A stretch of 64,000 bases of DNA from Flavobacterium sp. ENC (GCF_020991415.1 NZ_JAJMOY010000001.1:310001-374000); one strand, 5' to 3'; shown: positions 30,555 to 39,466, counted from the stretch's first letter. Program-made: numbers and translations. The notes: generated from the letters alone by a model not told the origin.

Positions 30555-31055
30555 TTAAAACAATACACTTCGGTTTTGCCACACTATACTGATAAAAATA
30601 CCGACAAAAATGATACAAAAGAGGAAATTAATAAAACTGGAAGCCAAAAATCCGAGTAAGGATCCCGTTGCAGCTTTTAGTGCCCTGCGATGATTTTGAG
30701 AATCATAGATAAGTTCTCCTATAAAAGCCCCGACAAATGGACCAATAATTACACCAAAAGGAATCGGAGAAAGAATCCCAACTATTAGACCAATATTGGT
30801 GCCCCAGACTCCGTAAGAACTGCCTCCGAACTTCTTAGTCCCTTTTGCCGGAATCACATAATCCAGAATCGTAATAACTACTGTTATTAAAAGTGTAATC
30901 CCTAAAACCCAATAATTATTTTCAACTGCTTTTGTTAAATACAACAATAATAAACCTACCCAACAACTGGATAATCCCGGTAAAACCGGCATAAAACTGC
31001 CGAATACACCAACAATCATGCAAACAAAACCAAGTACTAGCAATACTGAATCCAT
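30555..31055 (-). CDS. DUF456 family membrane protein
   Basis: From the ATG at 31055 the protein has 166 residues with Gly/Pro-rich membrane segments (GVFGSFMPVLPGLSSCWVGLLLLY; KKFGGSSYGVWGTNIGLIVGILSPIPFGVIIGPFVGAFIGEL), characteristic of DUF456. Glycine-zipper-like helices suggest membrane packing, but the role is unknown. A longer frame from 31088 adds an unlikely basic/aromatic extension. Confidence 0.88.
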   Translation of the reverse strand: MDSVLLVLGFVCMIVGVFGSFMPVLPGLSSCWVGLLLLYLTKAVENNYWVLGITLLITVVITILDYVIPAKGTKKFGGSSYGVWGTNIGLIVGILSPIPFGVIIGPFVGAFIGELIYDSQNHRRALKAATGSLLGFLASSFINFLFCIIFVGIFISIVWQNRSVLF

Positions 31056-31214
31056 ACGAAAAAAATATTTTTTTATAAGACAAAACAAAATTGCTGTTTA
31101 AAACAATAATGTCTTTCAGAAAGCTACGAAGAATATCTGTAATACAAAGGTTCTCAAAAAAAATAATTGTATTTTTATACCATAATTAATTTAGTTCAAT
31201 TCAACATCATAATC

Positions 31215-31700
31215 TTGAAGCAGTTCCCTCTTTTTTTAGTCGTATTACTTTTAAATTCTTGTCAATATTTTGAGAAGCAGGTTCCGTCTGAAAAAGAATT
31301 ATTACAAAAAGAACTGAAATCGATTAACTGGAAAGAAGTAGATGAATTTCCGTCTGTCGCCGATTGCGAAAAAATAGCAGACAAAAAACTGCGTCAGCAC
31401 TGTTTTTTTGAAAAAATGGCACAGCTTATTCAGGAAAAACTGGATGTAGATTCCTTGTCTATTCTTTATCCTGAACTGGATACTATTGAGGTAAAAGTAA
31501 CCGTATTTCCTAACGCTACAATGAAATTCGAGCCACAATTCCCAAAAGATTCCGTTGCTTATGACACTATTAAAATCGACAGCATCCTTCATGCACGCCT
31601 GGTTGATTTTCCAAAAGTAAATCCTGCTATCAAACGCGGAGTTCCGGTAAAAACCCAGTTTATTCTTCCGGTAATTATCAAAGAAAAAAGTACGAAGTAA
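31215..31700 (+). CDS. Small lipoprotein of unknown function (TTG start)
   Basis: No ATG occurs in the 5' part of this frame. A TTG at 31215 gives MKQFPLFLVVLLLNSCQYFEK, a textbook lipoprotein signal with Cys 16, and a 161-residue protein. An upstream TTG at 31167 would place a hydrophobic extension before the signal, which is less likely. The mature part has DCEKIADKKLRQHCFFEKMAQLIQEKL and resembles the energy-transducer-like proteins whose C-terminal region follows the TonB fold in Flavobacteria, but the relation is weak. The function is unknown. Confidence 0.7.
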   Translation: MKQFPLFLVVLLLNSCQYFEKQVPSEKELLQKELKSINWKEVDEFPSVADCEKIADKKLRQHCFFEKMAQLIQEKLDVDSLSILYPELDTIEVKVTVFPNATMKFEPQFPKDSVAYDTIKIDSILHARLVDFPKVNPAIKRGVPVKTQFILPVIIKEKSTK

Positions 31701-31787
31701 ATTTCTGAAAACTTTTAAGTTTGAAGTTTTTAAGAGTATTCGGTTTTCTTTACGCAACCTTTGAAGCATTTCTTCTTAGATAAAAAG

Positions 31788-32891
31788 CTATACTCTAAAG
31801 TTTCGCCCCTTCCATTTGTAAGAACCAAACAAACTGTACAAAGCAACAGCCGAACTGAAGAAAGGGTAAAACAAACTATTTAAAACCAAGCTCTTAATTG
31901 GTCTGCGTGTTAAAAATTGATTGGTGACATACAACAAGCCAAAATCAATTATGAATTTTGAAACGGCATATAAAATCAAAAGTTGCCATGACCAGATCCC
32001 AAAAATCGCAAATACAGTTCCGATTACGAAACTCAAATTTGCAAAGAAAACTATCAGTCCCAACACTTTTCCAAAGATGCTTTGATAGGAACTTGTTTTC
32101 GCCGCCCACCGTACCCTTTGGTAAAATAGTGATTCCCAGTCCTGGGTTGGTTTTGTTTTTACAATCGTTTCTTCTGATTTTAAATAATGCATCAGGTTTT
32201 GGTCTGAATTTGCAACTTTTTGGAGTAAAAAAACGTCATCTCCGCTTGCAATAGCATTGTTTCCTTCAAAACCATTCATTTTTTCAAATAATGATTTGGT
32301 ATAAGCAAAATTTGCCCCATTGCACATAAAAGCTTTTTTTATTCCAAAGCTCCCAATGGTTGCGCCCTGCAGGCTCGTTAAATCTAATTGCTGAAAATGA
32401 TGCAAAAACGAATTGTTGGCCTCATAAGTAACAGCACCGGCAAGCATAGAAACTTCGTTTTCCTGAATGTAATTATCAAAAGTTAACAACCAATTTGAAT
32501 GAACGGTACAATCTGCGTCGGTGGTAATCACCCAATCTGTTTTTACGTGTTTCATTGCCGTGGAGATGGCATCTTTTTTAGGAGATTTCGAAACCCTGAT
32601 AGTATCAATGATCCTAACTTGGAATTTAGAATTTGGAATTTGGAATTTTTCCGCAGATTCATCATCCACTAAAATGACTTCAAATAAATCAGCCGGATAA
32701 TTCAGTTTTGAAAAACTTTTTAAAAGGTGGGGCAAATTCTCCGCTTCATTTCTGAAAGGAACAATAATGGTGAAACTCGTTTGTGGCTCCAGATTCGTAT
32801 TTGCATATTTTTTTACTTTGAAAAAACCATAAATCAGTACGCCAATCGTAATGATGTAAACGGCTAATATGAGGAATAAGGCCAGATTCAT
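31788..32891 (-). CDS. Family 2 glycosyltransferase, membrane-anchored
   Basis: This 367-residue protein has an N-terminal membrane helix, a GT-A domain (FTIIVPFRNEAENLPHLLKS; VILVDDESAE; WVITTDADCTVHSNWL with the metal-binding DAD; ASGDDVFLLQK) and the QRVRWAAK motif, then two to three C-terminal membrane helices. It transfers a sugar to a lipid or polysaccharide acceptor at the inner membrane. It overlaps the next upstream gene by 4 bases, so the two form an operon. The acceptor cannot be read from sequence. Confidence 0.9.
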   Translation of the reverse strand: MNLALFLILAVYIITIGVLIYGFFKVKKYANTNLEPQTSFTIIVPFRNEAENLPHLLKSFSKLNYPADLFEVILVDDESAEKFQIPNSKFQVRIIDTIRVSKSPKKDAISTAMKHVKTDWVITTDADCTVHSNWLLTFDNYIQENEVSMLAGAVTYEANNSFLHHFQQLDLTSLQGATIGSFGIKKAFMCNGANFAYTKSLFEKMNGFEGNNAIASGDDVFLLQKVANSDQNLMHYLKSEETIVKTKPTQDWESLFYQRVRWAAKTSSYQSIFGKVLGLIVFFANLSFVIGTVFAIFGIWSWQLLILYAVSKFIIDFGLLYVTNQFLTRRPIKSLVLNSLFYPFFSSAVALYSLFGSYKWKGRNFRV

Positions 32892-33832
32892 TTTACAGTT
32901 TTCGCTTTAAAATTCAGCACATAATAACTGCCTAAAATCACCGGTAAAACGACATTTAAAAACCACATCAAAGTCGAAATAAAAACGACAATCCATTCAT
33001 TAACGCCTAGAATTCCAAAGAAATAGACCGCAACACTTCCTTTAACTGCAAAATCCAGAAACTGAAAAGTGGGCAGCGATGAAGCCAAAAAATATACTAC
33101 TGCAATCGTTGCGATTAGCGTAAAATAGGGTAGTTCAACATCAAAAGCCAAAAACAAAAAGTAATATTGATGTGAAAAAACCAAGTAACGGCAAGTGCCT
33201 AAAACTATATTTTTCTGATGAACCGGCTTTGGAATTTCATTGATTTTATGAAGCAGTTTTTCTATCGAATATACCTTGATTTTAATCTTTTTCAAAGAGA
33301 ACAAAATGCCGAAGAACAAAAAGAAAACGACAAATAAAATGGCAACGGTTTGAGGTGTAATTACATTGTATTTGGCATTAAAATACAGCAAACCGAAAAC
33401 ACCAAAAATCACCGTTAGGATCATCTGGATTCCGTTACAGATCAGATTGAGAAAAACCACTTTCTTTGCTTCTGCTTTGGGATAAAACAATGCTTTTCCG
33501 GCGTACTCTCCGACTCCGTTTGGTGTAAAAATTCCGGCGGTTAAAGCTGCCAGAACCTGTCTGGTGGCTTCTCCTATTGAAATTTCGTGAATTACCCTGA
33601 CCAGATTCTGCCATTTCAAAATTTCAAAATACCGGTTTAAAACACTCAAAAGCAGAATAAAGGCAATTCCTGAAACAGACTGGTTTTTACGAAATAAAGT
33701 GATAAATTTCTGCCAGTCGAGTTTATCGTTGTGTGCCAGCTGATTGTAAATAAAATAAAATGCACCGCCAACAATCAAAAGTTTGACCAGAAGAACAAGG
33801 AATTGTTTAGCTTTGTGGGGAATTGAAATCAT
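32888..33832 (-). CDS. UPF0104/lysylphosphatidylglycerol synthase TM-like protein
   Basis: This 314-residue membrane protein has about eight hydrophobic segments and the family's central region AALTAGIFTPNGVGEYAGKALFYP. Members contain the flippase-like part of MprF without the synthase part, and are often paired with glycosyltransferases. The downstream glycosyltransferase overlaps it by 4 bases, so a joint role in moving or building a lipid-linked sugar is plausible inference. Confidence 0.85.
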   Translation of the reverse strand: MISIPHKAKQFLVLLVKLLIVGGAFYFIYNQLAHNDKLDWQKFITLFRKNQSVSGIAFILLLSVLNRYFEILKWQNLVRVIHEISIGEATRQVLAALTAGIFTPNGVGEYAGKALFYPKAEAKKVVFLNLICNGIQMILTVIFGVFGLLYFNAKYNVITPQTVAILFVVFFLFFGILFSLKKIKIKVYSIEKLLHKINEIPKPVHQKNIVLGTCRYLVFSHQYYFLFLAFDVELPYFTLIATIAVVYFLASSLPTFQFLDFAVKGSVAVYFFGILGVNEWIVVFISTLMWFLNVVLPVILGSYYVLNFKAKTVK

Positions 33833-33867
33833 GCTGCAAAGTAAAGCAAACTATTGCGAAAAAGCTA

Positions 33868-33966
33868 TTTCACAAAGATTCACAAAGTAACCTCAAAGTT
33901 ACACAGAAAGATTAAAACAAACTTAGTGAATCTCTGTGACTATTTGGTGAAACTTTGTGTAACCCT
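33868..33966. repeat. TTCACAAAG/CTTTGTGTAA palindromic repeat
   Basis: The left half (TTCACAAAGATTCACAAAG, then AAGTTACACAG) is complementary in order to the right half (CTTAGTGAATCTCTGTGAC, then AACTTTGTGTAA). It fills nearly the whole space before ruvC and belongs to the family seen at 28520-28587. Confidence 0.65.
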
Positions 33967-33976
33967 CTAATAAAAA

Positions 33977-34531
33977 ATGACAAAAGAACGCATCATATTA
34001 GGCATTGACCCCGGAACAACAATTATGGGTTTCGGACTGATTAAAGTCATCAATAAAAAAATGGAATTCCTTCAGCTGAACGAATTGCAGCTTTCTAAAT
34101 ATGACAATCATTACCAGAAGCTTAAAATTATTTTTGAACGTACCATAGAATTAATCGAAACGCATCATCCCGACGAGATTGCCATCGAAGCCCCTTTCTT
34201 TGGTAAAAACGTGCAATCGATGCTAAAGTTAGGCCGTGCGCAAGGTGTCGCCATGGCAGCGGGACTTTCCAGAGATATTCCGATTACGGAATACGAACCT
34301 AAAAAGATCAAAATGGCCATTACCGGAAACGGAAACGCCAGCAAAGAACAGGTTGCCAAAATGCTGCAACAGCTTTTAGGATTAAAAGAACTACCGAAGA
34401 ATCTCGATTCCACCGATGGTCTTGCAGCAGCAGTCTGTCATTTCTTTAACTCCGGAAAAATCGTTGCGGGAAAAAGTTACACCGGCTGGGATGCTTTTGT
34501 GAAACAGAATGAAGAACGAGTGAAAAAATAG
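33977..34531 (+). CDS. ruvC: Holliday junction endonuclease RuvC
   Basis: This 184-residue protein has the RNase H-fold catalytic acids in ILGIDPGTTIMGFGLI, AIEAPFFGKN and the C-terminal DSTDGLAAAVCHF. Residues PITEYEPKKIKMAITGNGNASKEQV form the DNA-contact region. The enzyme resolves Holliday junctions with RuvAB. It is a full-length family member. The gene is followed by a hairpin repeat and hemW. Confidence 0.97.
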   Translation: MTKERIILGIDPGTTIMGFGLIKVINKKMEFLQLNELQLSKYDNHYQKLKIIFERTIELIETHHPDEIAIEAPFFGKNVQSMLKLGRAQGVAMAAGLSRDIPITEYEPKKIKMAITGNGNASKEQVAKMLQQLLGLKELPKNLDSTDGLAAAVCHFFNSGKIVAGKSYTGWDAFVKQNEERVKK

Positions 34532-34610
34532 TTTTCAGTCGCAGTCGCAGTTGGCAGTTTTACTGAGACTGAGACTGAGACTGAGACTGAAAACCGAGAC
34601 TGAAAACTAA
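34532..34610. repeat. CAGTCGCAG / CTGAGACTGAGA hairpin repeat
   Basis: CAGTCGCAGTCGCAG near 34536 is followed by several copies of the hexamer ACTGAG. The halves are roughly complementary and can form a hairpin. It fills the ruvC-hemW gap. Confidence 0.65.
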
Positions 34611-34613
34611 AAA

Positions 34614-35768
34614 ATGAGCGGAATCTACATCCACATACCCTTCTGCAAACAGGCTTGCCATTATTGCGATTTTCATTTTTCGACTTCCATGAAGAAAAAA
34701 GAGGAAATGGTTTTGGCTCTCGCCAAAGAAATCGGGATGCGCAAAAGCGAGTTTGAGCTTCCCGACTCCGCCCAAAGTGACAACACCATTGAAACCATTT
34801 ATTTCGGCGGTGGAACACCTTCTGTATTGACAAATGAAGAAATCAATTTTTTAATTTCAGAAGTTTATAAAAATTACAACGTCTCCGAAAATCCGGAGAT
34901 TACGCTTGAAGCCAATCCCGATGATTTGTCGGCAGAACGAATTCTTGAATTATCGAAAAGCCCGATAAATCGTTTAAGCATTGGAATTCAGTCTTTTTAT
35001 GAAGAGGATTTAAAGATGATGAATCGTGCTCATGATGCCACAGAAGCAATAAATTGCCTGACAGAAGCGACAAAATATTTTGACAATATTTCACTGGATT
35101 TAATTTATGGAATTCCGGGAATGAGCGATGAAATGTGGGAACAGAATATTGAAACAGCATTGAGTTTCGGCATTCCGCATATTTCGAGTTATGCCTTGAC
35201 GGTGGAACCAAAAACGGCTTTAAGAAAACTTATCGATACCGGAAAGATTGCCGAACCACAAGATGATGTGGCTTCTAATCATTTTATGATTTTGGTGGAA
35301 ACGCTTGAGAAAAGTGGTTTTATTCATTACGAATTATCGAATTTCGGAAAAGAGAATTACTTCTCCAAAAACAATTCCGCTTATTGGCTGGGAAAAAAAT
35401 ACATCGGAATCGGGCCTTCGGCACATAGTTATGATGGTCTAAAAAGAGGCTGGAATATCGCCAATAATTCACTTTATATAAAATCAATTCAGGAAAACGT
35501 ATTGCCTATTGAAACTGAAACGCTATCAAAATCAGATCGCTATAACGAATATATCATGACAGGACTACGAACTATCTGGGGCGTTTCTCTCGAAAGAATT
35601 GAAACTGAATTCGGACCTGACTATCTGATTTATCTGAATAAACAAACTCGGAAATTTCTTGATGACGATTTACTTTTTATTGAAAATAATATCCTTAAAC
35701 CAACCGCAAAAGGAAAATTTTTAACGGATGGAATTGCTTCAGATTTATTTTATCTAAATTTGGAATAG
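34614..35768 (+). CDS. hemW: HemW-like radical SAM protein (heme chaperone)
   Basis: This 384-residue protein has the radical SAM cluster motif in IPFCKQACHYCDF (CxxxCxxC), then YFGGGTPSVL, ANPDDLS and RLSIGIQSF. It lacks evidence of true coproporphyrinogen oxidase function; the family is now viewed as a heme-trafficking chaperone. Residues about 41-57 (ending ELPDSAQSDN) are encoded by half of an intergenic-type palindromic repeat (34733-34782), just before the conserved TIETIYFGGG. The reading frame remains open, so the gene probably tolerates the insert. Confidence 0.93.
   Translation: MSGIYIHIPFCKQACHYCDFHFSTSMKKKEEMVLALAKEIGMRKSEFELPDSAQSDNTIETIYFGGGTPSVLTNEEINFLISEVYKNYNVSENPEITLEANPDDLSAERILELSKSPINRLSIGIQSFYEEDLKMMNRAHDATEAINCLTEATKYFDNISLDLIYGIPGMSDEMWEQNIETALSFGIPHISSYALTVEPKTALRKLIDTGKIAEPQDDVASNHFMILVETLEKSGFIHYELSNFGKENYFSKNNSAYWLGKKYIGIGPSAHSYDGLKRGWNIANNSLYIKSIQENVLPIETETLSKSDRYNEYIMTGLRTIWGVSLERIETEFGPDYLIYLNKQTRKFLDDDLLFIENNILKPTAKGKFLTDGIASDLFYLNLE
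34733..34782. repeat. Half palindrome repeat inside the hemW reading frame
   Basis: CGGGATGCGCAAA and CCCGACTCCGCCCAAAGTGACA match the reverse complement of the 16786-16843 element (CGGGATGCCGCAAA; CGACTCCGCCCGAACTGACA). The length keeps the hemW frame. Confidence 0.65.
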
Positions 35769-35776
35769 CTACGTTT

Positions 35777-35872
35777 AACCGCAAGGAACGCAAAGTTTTA
35801 CGCAAGGGACACAAGGAAATTTTAAATAAGCCTTTGCGAACTCTGCGTAAATCCTTGCGAACTTTGCGACTA
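35777..35872. repeat. AACCGCAAGG-family palindromic repeat
   Basis: AACCGCAAGGAACGCAAAG and GTTTTACGCAAGG on the left are matched by CTGCGTAAATCCTTGCG and CGAACTTTGCG on the right. It forms a long imperfect hairpin just after hemW. Confidence 0.7.
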
Positions 35873-35944
35873 CAACAAGTAAGTTAAATCTTTCAAAAGA
35901 TATTAAATTCTACTGCTGTTTTATTAGATTTGAAAAAAAATAAA

Positions 35945-36322
35945 ATGACAGAGAATGAATTATCAAAAGTTGTCTTTAATTGTTCTTTAAAAGTCCATCA
36001 GACTTTAGGACCCGGTTTATTAGAAAGTGCGTACGAAGAATGTTTATATTATGAACTAAAAAAAACCGGATTAGAAATTGAAAAGCAAAAACCTTTACCT
36101 TTAATTTACGAAGAAGTAAGGTTAGATATTGGATATCGATTAGACATTATCATTGAAAATAAATTAATTTTGGAAATAAAAGCTGTTGATGCTTTAAATG
36201 AAATTCATTTTGCCCAGTTATTGACCTACTTAAAACTAACAAATTGCAAGTTAGGTTTATTAATCAATTTCAATGTTGCTTTAATAAAAAATGGTATTAG
36301 AAGAATTGTAAACAATCTTTAA
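35945..36322 (+). CDS. GxxExxY family protein
   Basis: From the ATG at 35945 the protein has 125 residues with the family name motif (GPGLLESAYEECLYYEL), then KQKPLPLIYEEVRLDIGYRLDIIIENKLILEIKAVDAL and a C-terminal LLINFNVALIKNGIRRIV. The D...E-x-K pattern (DIII...LEIK) resembles PD-(D/E)xK nuclease folds, and this is how the family is usually viewed, but activity is unproven. The gene lies between palindrome arms and looks like a cassette inserted after hemW. An earlier ATG at 35930 is also possible. Confidence 0.88.
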   Translation: MTENELSKVVFNCSLKVHQTLGPGLLESAYEECLYYELKKTGLEIEKQKPLPLIYEEVRLDIGYRLDIIIENKLILEIKAVDALNEIHFAQLLTYLKLTNCKLGLLINFNVALIKNGIRRIVNNL

Positions 36323-36372
36323 CAAAAACGTAGCGCCCTTTGCGTAAGCCCTGGCGAACCTTCCGGTTAGAA
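36321..36372. repeat. Degraded right-hand AACCGCAAGG repeat arm
   Basis: GCGCCCTTTGCGTAAGCCC and GGCGAACCTTCCGGTT resemble the reverse complement of the left arm at 35777-35815. The GxxExxY gene therefore sits between inverted arms of one family. Confidence 0.5.
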
Positions 36373-36375
36373 ATC

Positions 36376-37161
36376 ATGATAGCAAAAATAAACAACTTCG
36401 AAATCGACTTATCAAAACCAATCGATATCTCGATTCCTTTAACGAATACAGACGAGAATCCGATAGCCTGGTACATTGAAAAACCGGTTATTGAACCTGT
36501 AGTTTTTGGTGAATGGATCGGAAAAGTCTCCGAAGGAAAATCTTCAACGAACTTTAATAATATCTTTTTCAATCCACACGGGCACGGAACACACACGGAA
36601 TGTCTGGGGCATATTACCAATGATTTTTACAGTATTAATGAATCCCTGAAACAGTTTTTCTTTTCCGCAAAACTCATTACTATTGCACCTGAAAAAATCG
36701 GAGATGATTTCGTGATTACCAGGGAACAGATTTCTACTTCGCTTAATGCGACAAAAAACTCAGCTTCACTCAATGGAAAAACCGAAGCTTTAATAATCCG
36801 AACACTTCCGAATCAAAAAGAAAAAAAATCCAGAAAATATTCGAATACGAATCCGCCTTATTTGTCGGAAGAAGCGGCAATTTTCATTCGTGAAAACGGA
36901 ATTCAGCATTTACTAATCGATTTGCCAAGTGTTGATAAAGAGCATGACGAAGGAAAATTACTGGCCCATAAAGCATTCTGGAATGTAAAAGACACCTTGC
37001 ATCTAAATTCTGATGCACGTTTAAATGCAACGATTACCGAAATGATTTATGTTCCCGATGAAACACAGGATGGGGATTATATCTTAAATTTACAAATTGC
37101 TTCGTTTGAAAATGATGCAAGTCCAAGCAAGCCGATTTTATATTCTGTAGTATTTTTTTGA
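36376..37161 (+). CDS. Cyclase family protein (kynurenine formamidase-like)
   Basis: From the ATG at 36376 the protein has 261 residues. It shows the family's zinc motif in NPHGHGTHTECLGHI and a downstream LLIDLPSVDKEHDEGKLLAHKAFW region. The longer frame from 36340 runs through a repeat arm and is not credible. Members hydrolyse amides such as N-formylkynurenine or act as isatin hydrolases. No tryptophan-catabolic neighbour is present, so the substrate is open. Confidence 0.88.
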   Translation: MIAKINNFEIDLSKPIDISIPLTNTDENPIAWYIEKPVIEPVVFGEWIGKVSEGKSSTNFNNIFFNPHGHGTHTECLGHITNDFYSINESLKQFFFSAKLITIAPEKIGDDFVITREQISTSLNATKNSASLNGKTEALIIRTLPNQKEKKSRKYSNTNPPYLSEEAAIFIRENGIQHLLIDLPSVDKEHDEGKLLAHKAFWNVKDTLHLNSDARLNATITEMIYVPDETQDGDYILNLQIASFENDASPSKPILYSVVFF

Positions 37162-37224
37162 CGATTACTGATTATTTTATTTAATTTGTATTTTTTTTAC
37201 ACTTACCAATAAAATATTTTGAAA

Positions 37225-38280
37225 ATGAAGAAGAGACAAAACTTTGGCCAGATTCAGCGAAAAACTATTGCCGTCAGTTTGTTCCTGCTCTTTTTTTGTC
37301 TCCCTTTTACAAAATCTTACAGCCAGAAAAAGACGGAAAAAGACACAGCAAACTTTATTTATTATCCGGATAAAATAATGATTCGGGCAAACTTAAGCAC
37401 GCAAAGTGACAGTTATTTGTTAAATGACAAAAAAGGACCCAATTTAAATCTGGAAACGAACAACAGTTACAAACTATTCCTCAATATCGATTATAAATTT
37501 ATAGGGTTCAGCTACGGATTTTACCCGAAATTTTTTGGAGGAAACAAAGACGAAAATTTAAAAGGGAAATCTTCATTTTCAGATTACAATTTTCGGTTCT
37601 TTTTAGGAAGATGGCTTCAGACAGTTCAATACAGTAAAACAAAAGGCTATTACGTCTCTAATATGTCTGATTTTTCACCTGACTGGGTCGAAGGGAAAGA
37701 TCCTTATCTTCAGTTTCCGGATTTTAAAACAATACAGTTCGGAATGTCAACATCTTATATTTTTAATCCTAAGTTTTCGCTTAAAAGTATTACGTCGCTT
37801 ACCGAATGGCAAAAGAAGAGTGCGGGAAGTTTTGTTCCGTCCTTAATTTACAACTACAATACCATCAAATCAAAAATAAATGATCTTGACGGCAAACAAA
37901 AAGAATTTGACCTTCGACTGGCTGCGGGCTATTATTATAATTTCATCATCTGGGATCGATTTTATATTGCACCCAATTTATCCCCATCGCTTGGTGTGAA
38001 ATTCTCCAGGGACAAGAGTACAACTGCCGGTGTTACAACTATTGAGAAAAATACGTACTTCACCAGAAATCTTGACGGTGGCATCAAAATAGGCTATAAC
38101 AGCAGTCGTATACTTTGCGGAGCAAGTTTAAACTTTAGCAGCAGTTCGTATAACGAAGATAAATCTACCCGTATTTCTAATGACAAAGTCTACGGATTAT
38201 TGTATTTTGGCTATCGTTTTGATGCGCCCGATTTTGTTAGAAAACCAATTGAAAAAATTGACGGCAAAATTAAAATGTAA
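37225..38280 (+). CDS. DUF4421-like outer membrane beta-barrel protein
   Basis: The ATG at 37225 begins a 351-residue protein with a signal peptide (hydrophobic VSLFLLFFCLPFTKSYSQ). The mature region has alternating polar/aromatic strands (YKFIGFSYGFYP; FRFFLGRWLQTVQYSKTKGYYV; KIGYNSSRILCGASLNFSS; YGLLYFGYRFD) typical of Bacteroidota outer membrane barrels, and resembles DUF4421. The function is unknown. It is probably transcribed alone. Confidence 0.78.
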   Translation: MKKRQNFGQIQRKTIAVSLFLLFFCLPFTKSYSQKKTEKDTANFIYYPDKIMIRANLSTQSDSYLLNDKKGPNLNLETNNSYKLFLNIDYKFIGFSYGFYPKFFGGNKDENLKGKSSFSDYNFRFFLGRWLQTVQYSKTKGYYVSNMSDFSPDWVEGKDPYLQFPDFKTIQFGMSTSYIFNPKFSLKSITSLTEWQKKSAGSFVPSLIYNYNTIKSKINDLDGKQKEFDLRLAAGYYYNFIIWDRFYIAPNLSPSLGVKFSRDKSTTAGVTTIEKNTYFTRNLDGGIKIGYNSSRILCGASLNFSSSSYNEDKSTRISNDKVYGLLYFGYRFDAPDFVRKPIEKIDGKIKM

Positions 38281-38319
38281 TAAATACTAAAAAGCCTTAA
38301 AGTTTGTTTAGCTATTGTA

Positions 38320-38739
38320 ATGCAAAAAATCATGAATCAGATTACCGTTTCGACCGATAAAAACAAACTTGATGTTCCGTTTATACAAAACTTTTTAAAA
38401 GATATTTACTGGGCAGCGCCAAGAACGATCGAAGAAGTTCAGACTGCAATTAATGCTTCGGTTTGTTTTGGAATTTACCGGAACGATAAACAGATTGGCT
38501 TTGCGCGTGTGATTACCGATTATGTGGTTTTCGGATATGTGATGGATGTTTTTATTAGCGAAGAACATCGTGGCAAAGGGTATTCGTCTGTCCTAATCGA
38601 AAATATGATGAACGAACCCATTTTAAAAGACCTTAAAATCTGGAGACTGGCCACCACAGATGCGCATTTTTTATATGAGAAATTTGGCTTTAAATTATTA
38701 GAACATCCTGAAAAAATGATGGAAAAAAAATTACTATGA
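38320..38739 (+). CDS. GNAT family N-acetyltransferase
   Basis: This 139-residue protein has the GNAT acetyl-CoA site in VFISEEHRGKGYSSVLIE and the C-terminal ATTDAHFLYEKFGFK. It transfers an acetyl group from acetyl-CoA to an unknown amine. It overlaps the next gene by 4 bases, which starts a three-gene operon. An internal ATG at 38332 is an alternative start. Confidence 0.9.
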   Translation: MQKIMNQITVSTDKNKLDVPFIQNFLKDIYWAAPRTIEEVQTAINASVCFGIYRNDKQIGFARVITDYVVFGYVMDVFISEEHRGKGYSSVLIENMMNEPILKDLKIWRLATTDAHFLYEKFGFKLLEHPEKMMEKKLL

Positions 38740-39098
38740 AAACAATAATCAAACTGGAAGAATTAGGTTTATTTATTTTGGGAATTTATTTATTCAGTCT
38801 CTTAAATTATCAATGGTGGTGGTTTTTAGTTCTGATCTTGGCTCCCGATTTGTCAATGCTGGGCTATCTCTTTGGAAATAAAAGCGGTGCCTTTTTCTAT
38901 AACTTTTTTCACCATAGGGGAATTGCTGTTTTAGTTTATTTGTCTGGAATTTATTTCCAAACTGAAATTTTGAAATTGGCCGGAATTATTTTATTTTCAC
39001 ACTCCGCCATGGATCGTATGTTTGGTTATGGATTAAAATTAGTAACCGGATTTCAGGATACACATTTAGGTAAAATTGGTAAAAACAATACAGTATGA
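38736..39098 (+). CDS. DUF4260 family membrane protein
   Basis: This 120-residue protein has four hydrophobic segments and the family's APDLSMLGYLFGNKSGAFFYNFFHHRG and HSAMDRMFGYGLK motifs. Function is unknown. It overlaps the neighbouring genes by 4 bases on both sides, so the three genes are translationally coupled. Confidence 0.88.
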   Translation: MKTIIKLEELGLFILGIYLFSLLNYQWWWFLVLILAPDLSMLGYLFGNKSGAFFYNFFHHRGIAVLVYLSGIYFQTEILKLAGIILFSHSAMDRMFGYGLKLVTGFQDTHLGKIGKNNTV

Positions 39099-39466
39099 AT
39101 TTAGAAACGTTTTACGAATATTGTCTTTCGAAAAAAGGAACGACCGAACATTTCCCGTTTGATGAAGACACGCTGGTTTTTAAAGTGGGCGGAAAAATGT
39201 TTGCTCTATCATCTCTATCGCAATGGGAAAAGAACGAACCTTCGGTAAATTTAAAATGCGACCCGGATCGTGCACAGGAGCTAAGAGCCGAATATGAAGA
39301 GATAAAACCGGGTTTTCATATGAGTAAAGTGCACTGGAATACGATAGCGCTAAACGGAAATCTGCCGGCAAAATTTGTAAAAGAATTAATAGACCATTCG
39401 TACGAACTGGTTTTCAAAAGTTTGACGAAGAAAATTCAAAATGAAATTATTGAATTAGAAAATTAG
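39095..39466 (+). CDS. MmcQ/YjbR family protein
   Basis: This 123-residue protein matches the MmcQ/YjbR (CyaY-like fold) family: FPFDEDTLVFKVGGKMFALSSL, VNLKCDPDRAQELRAEYEEIKPGFHMSKVHWNTI. The family is thought to bind DNA or small ligands, but its role is not established. It ends the GNAT-DUF4260-MmcQ operon. Confidence 0.9.
   Translation: MNLETFYEYCLSKKGTTEHFPFDEDTLVFKVGGKMFALSSLSQWEKNEPSVNLKCDPDRAQELRAEYEEIKPGFHMSKVHWNTIALNGNLPAKFVKELIDHSYELVFKSLTKKIQNEIIELEN

Noticed and set aside
34477-34833. Open frame of 118 codons on the minus strand across the ruvC-hemW junction
   Set aside because: It is antisense to hemW and the palindromic repeat; the serine/valine repetition at its end comes from the GACTGA repeat.
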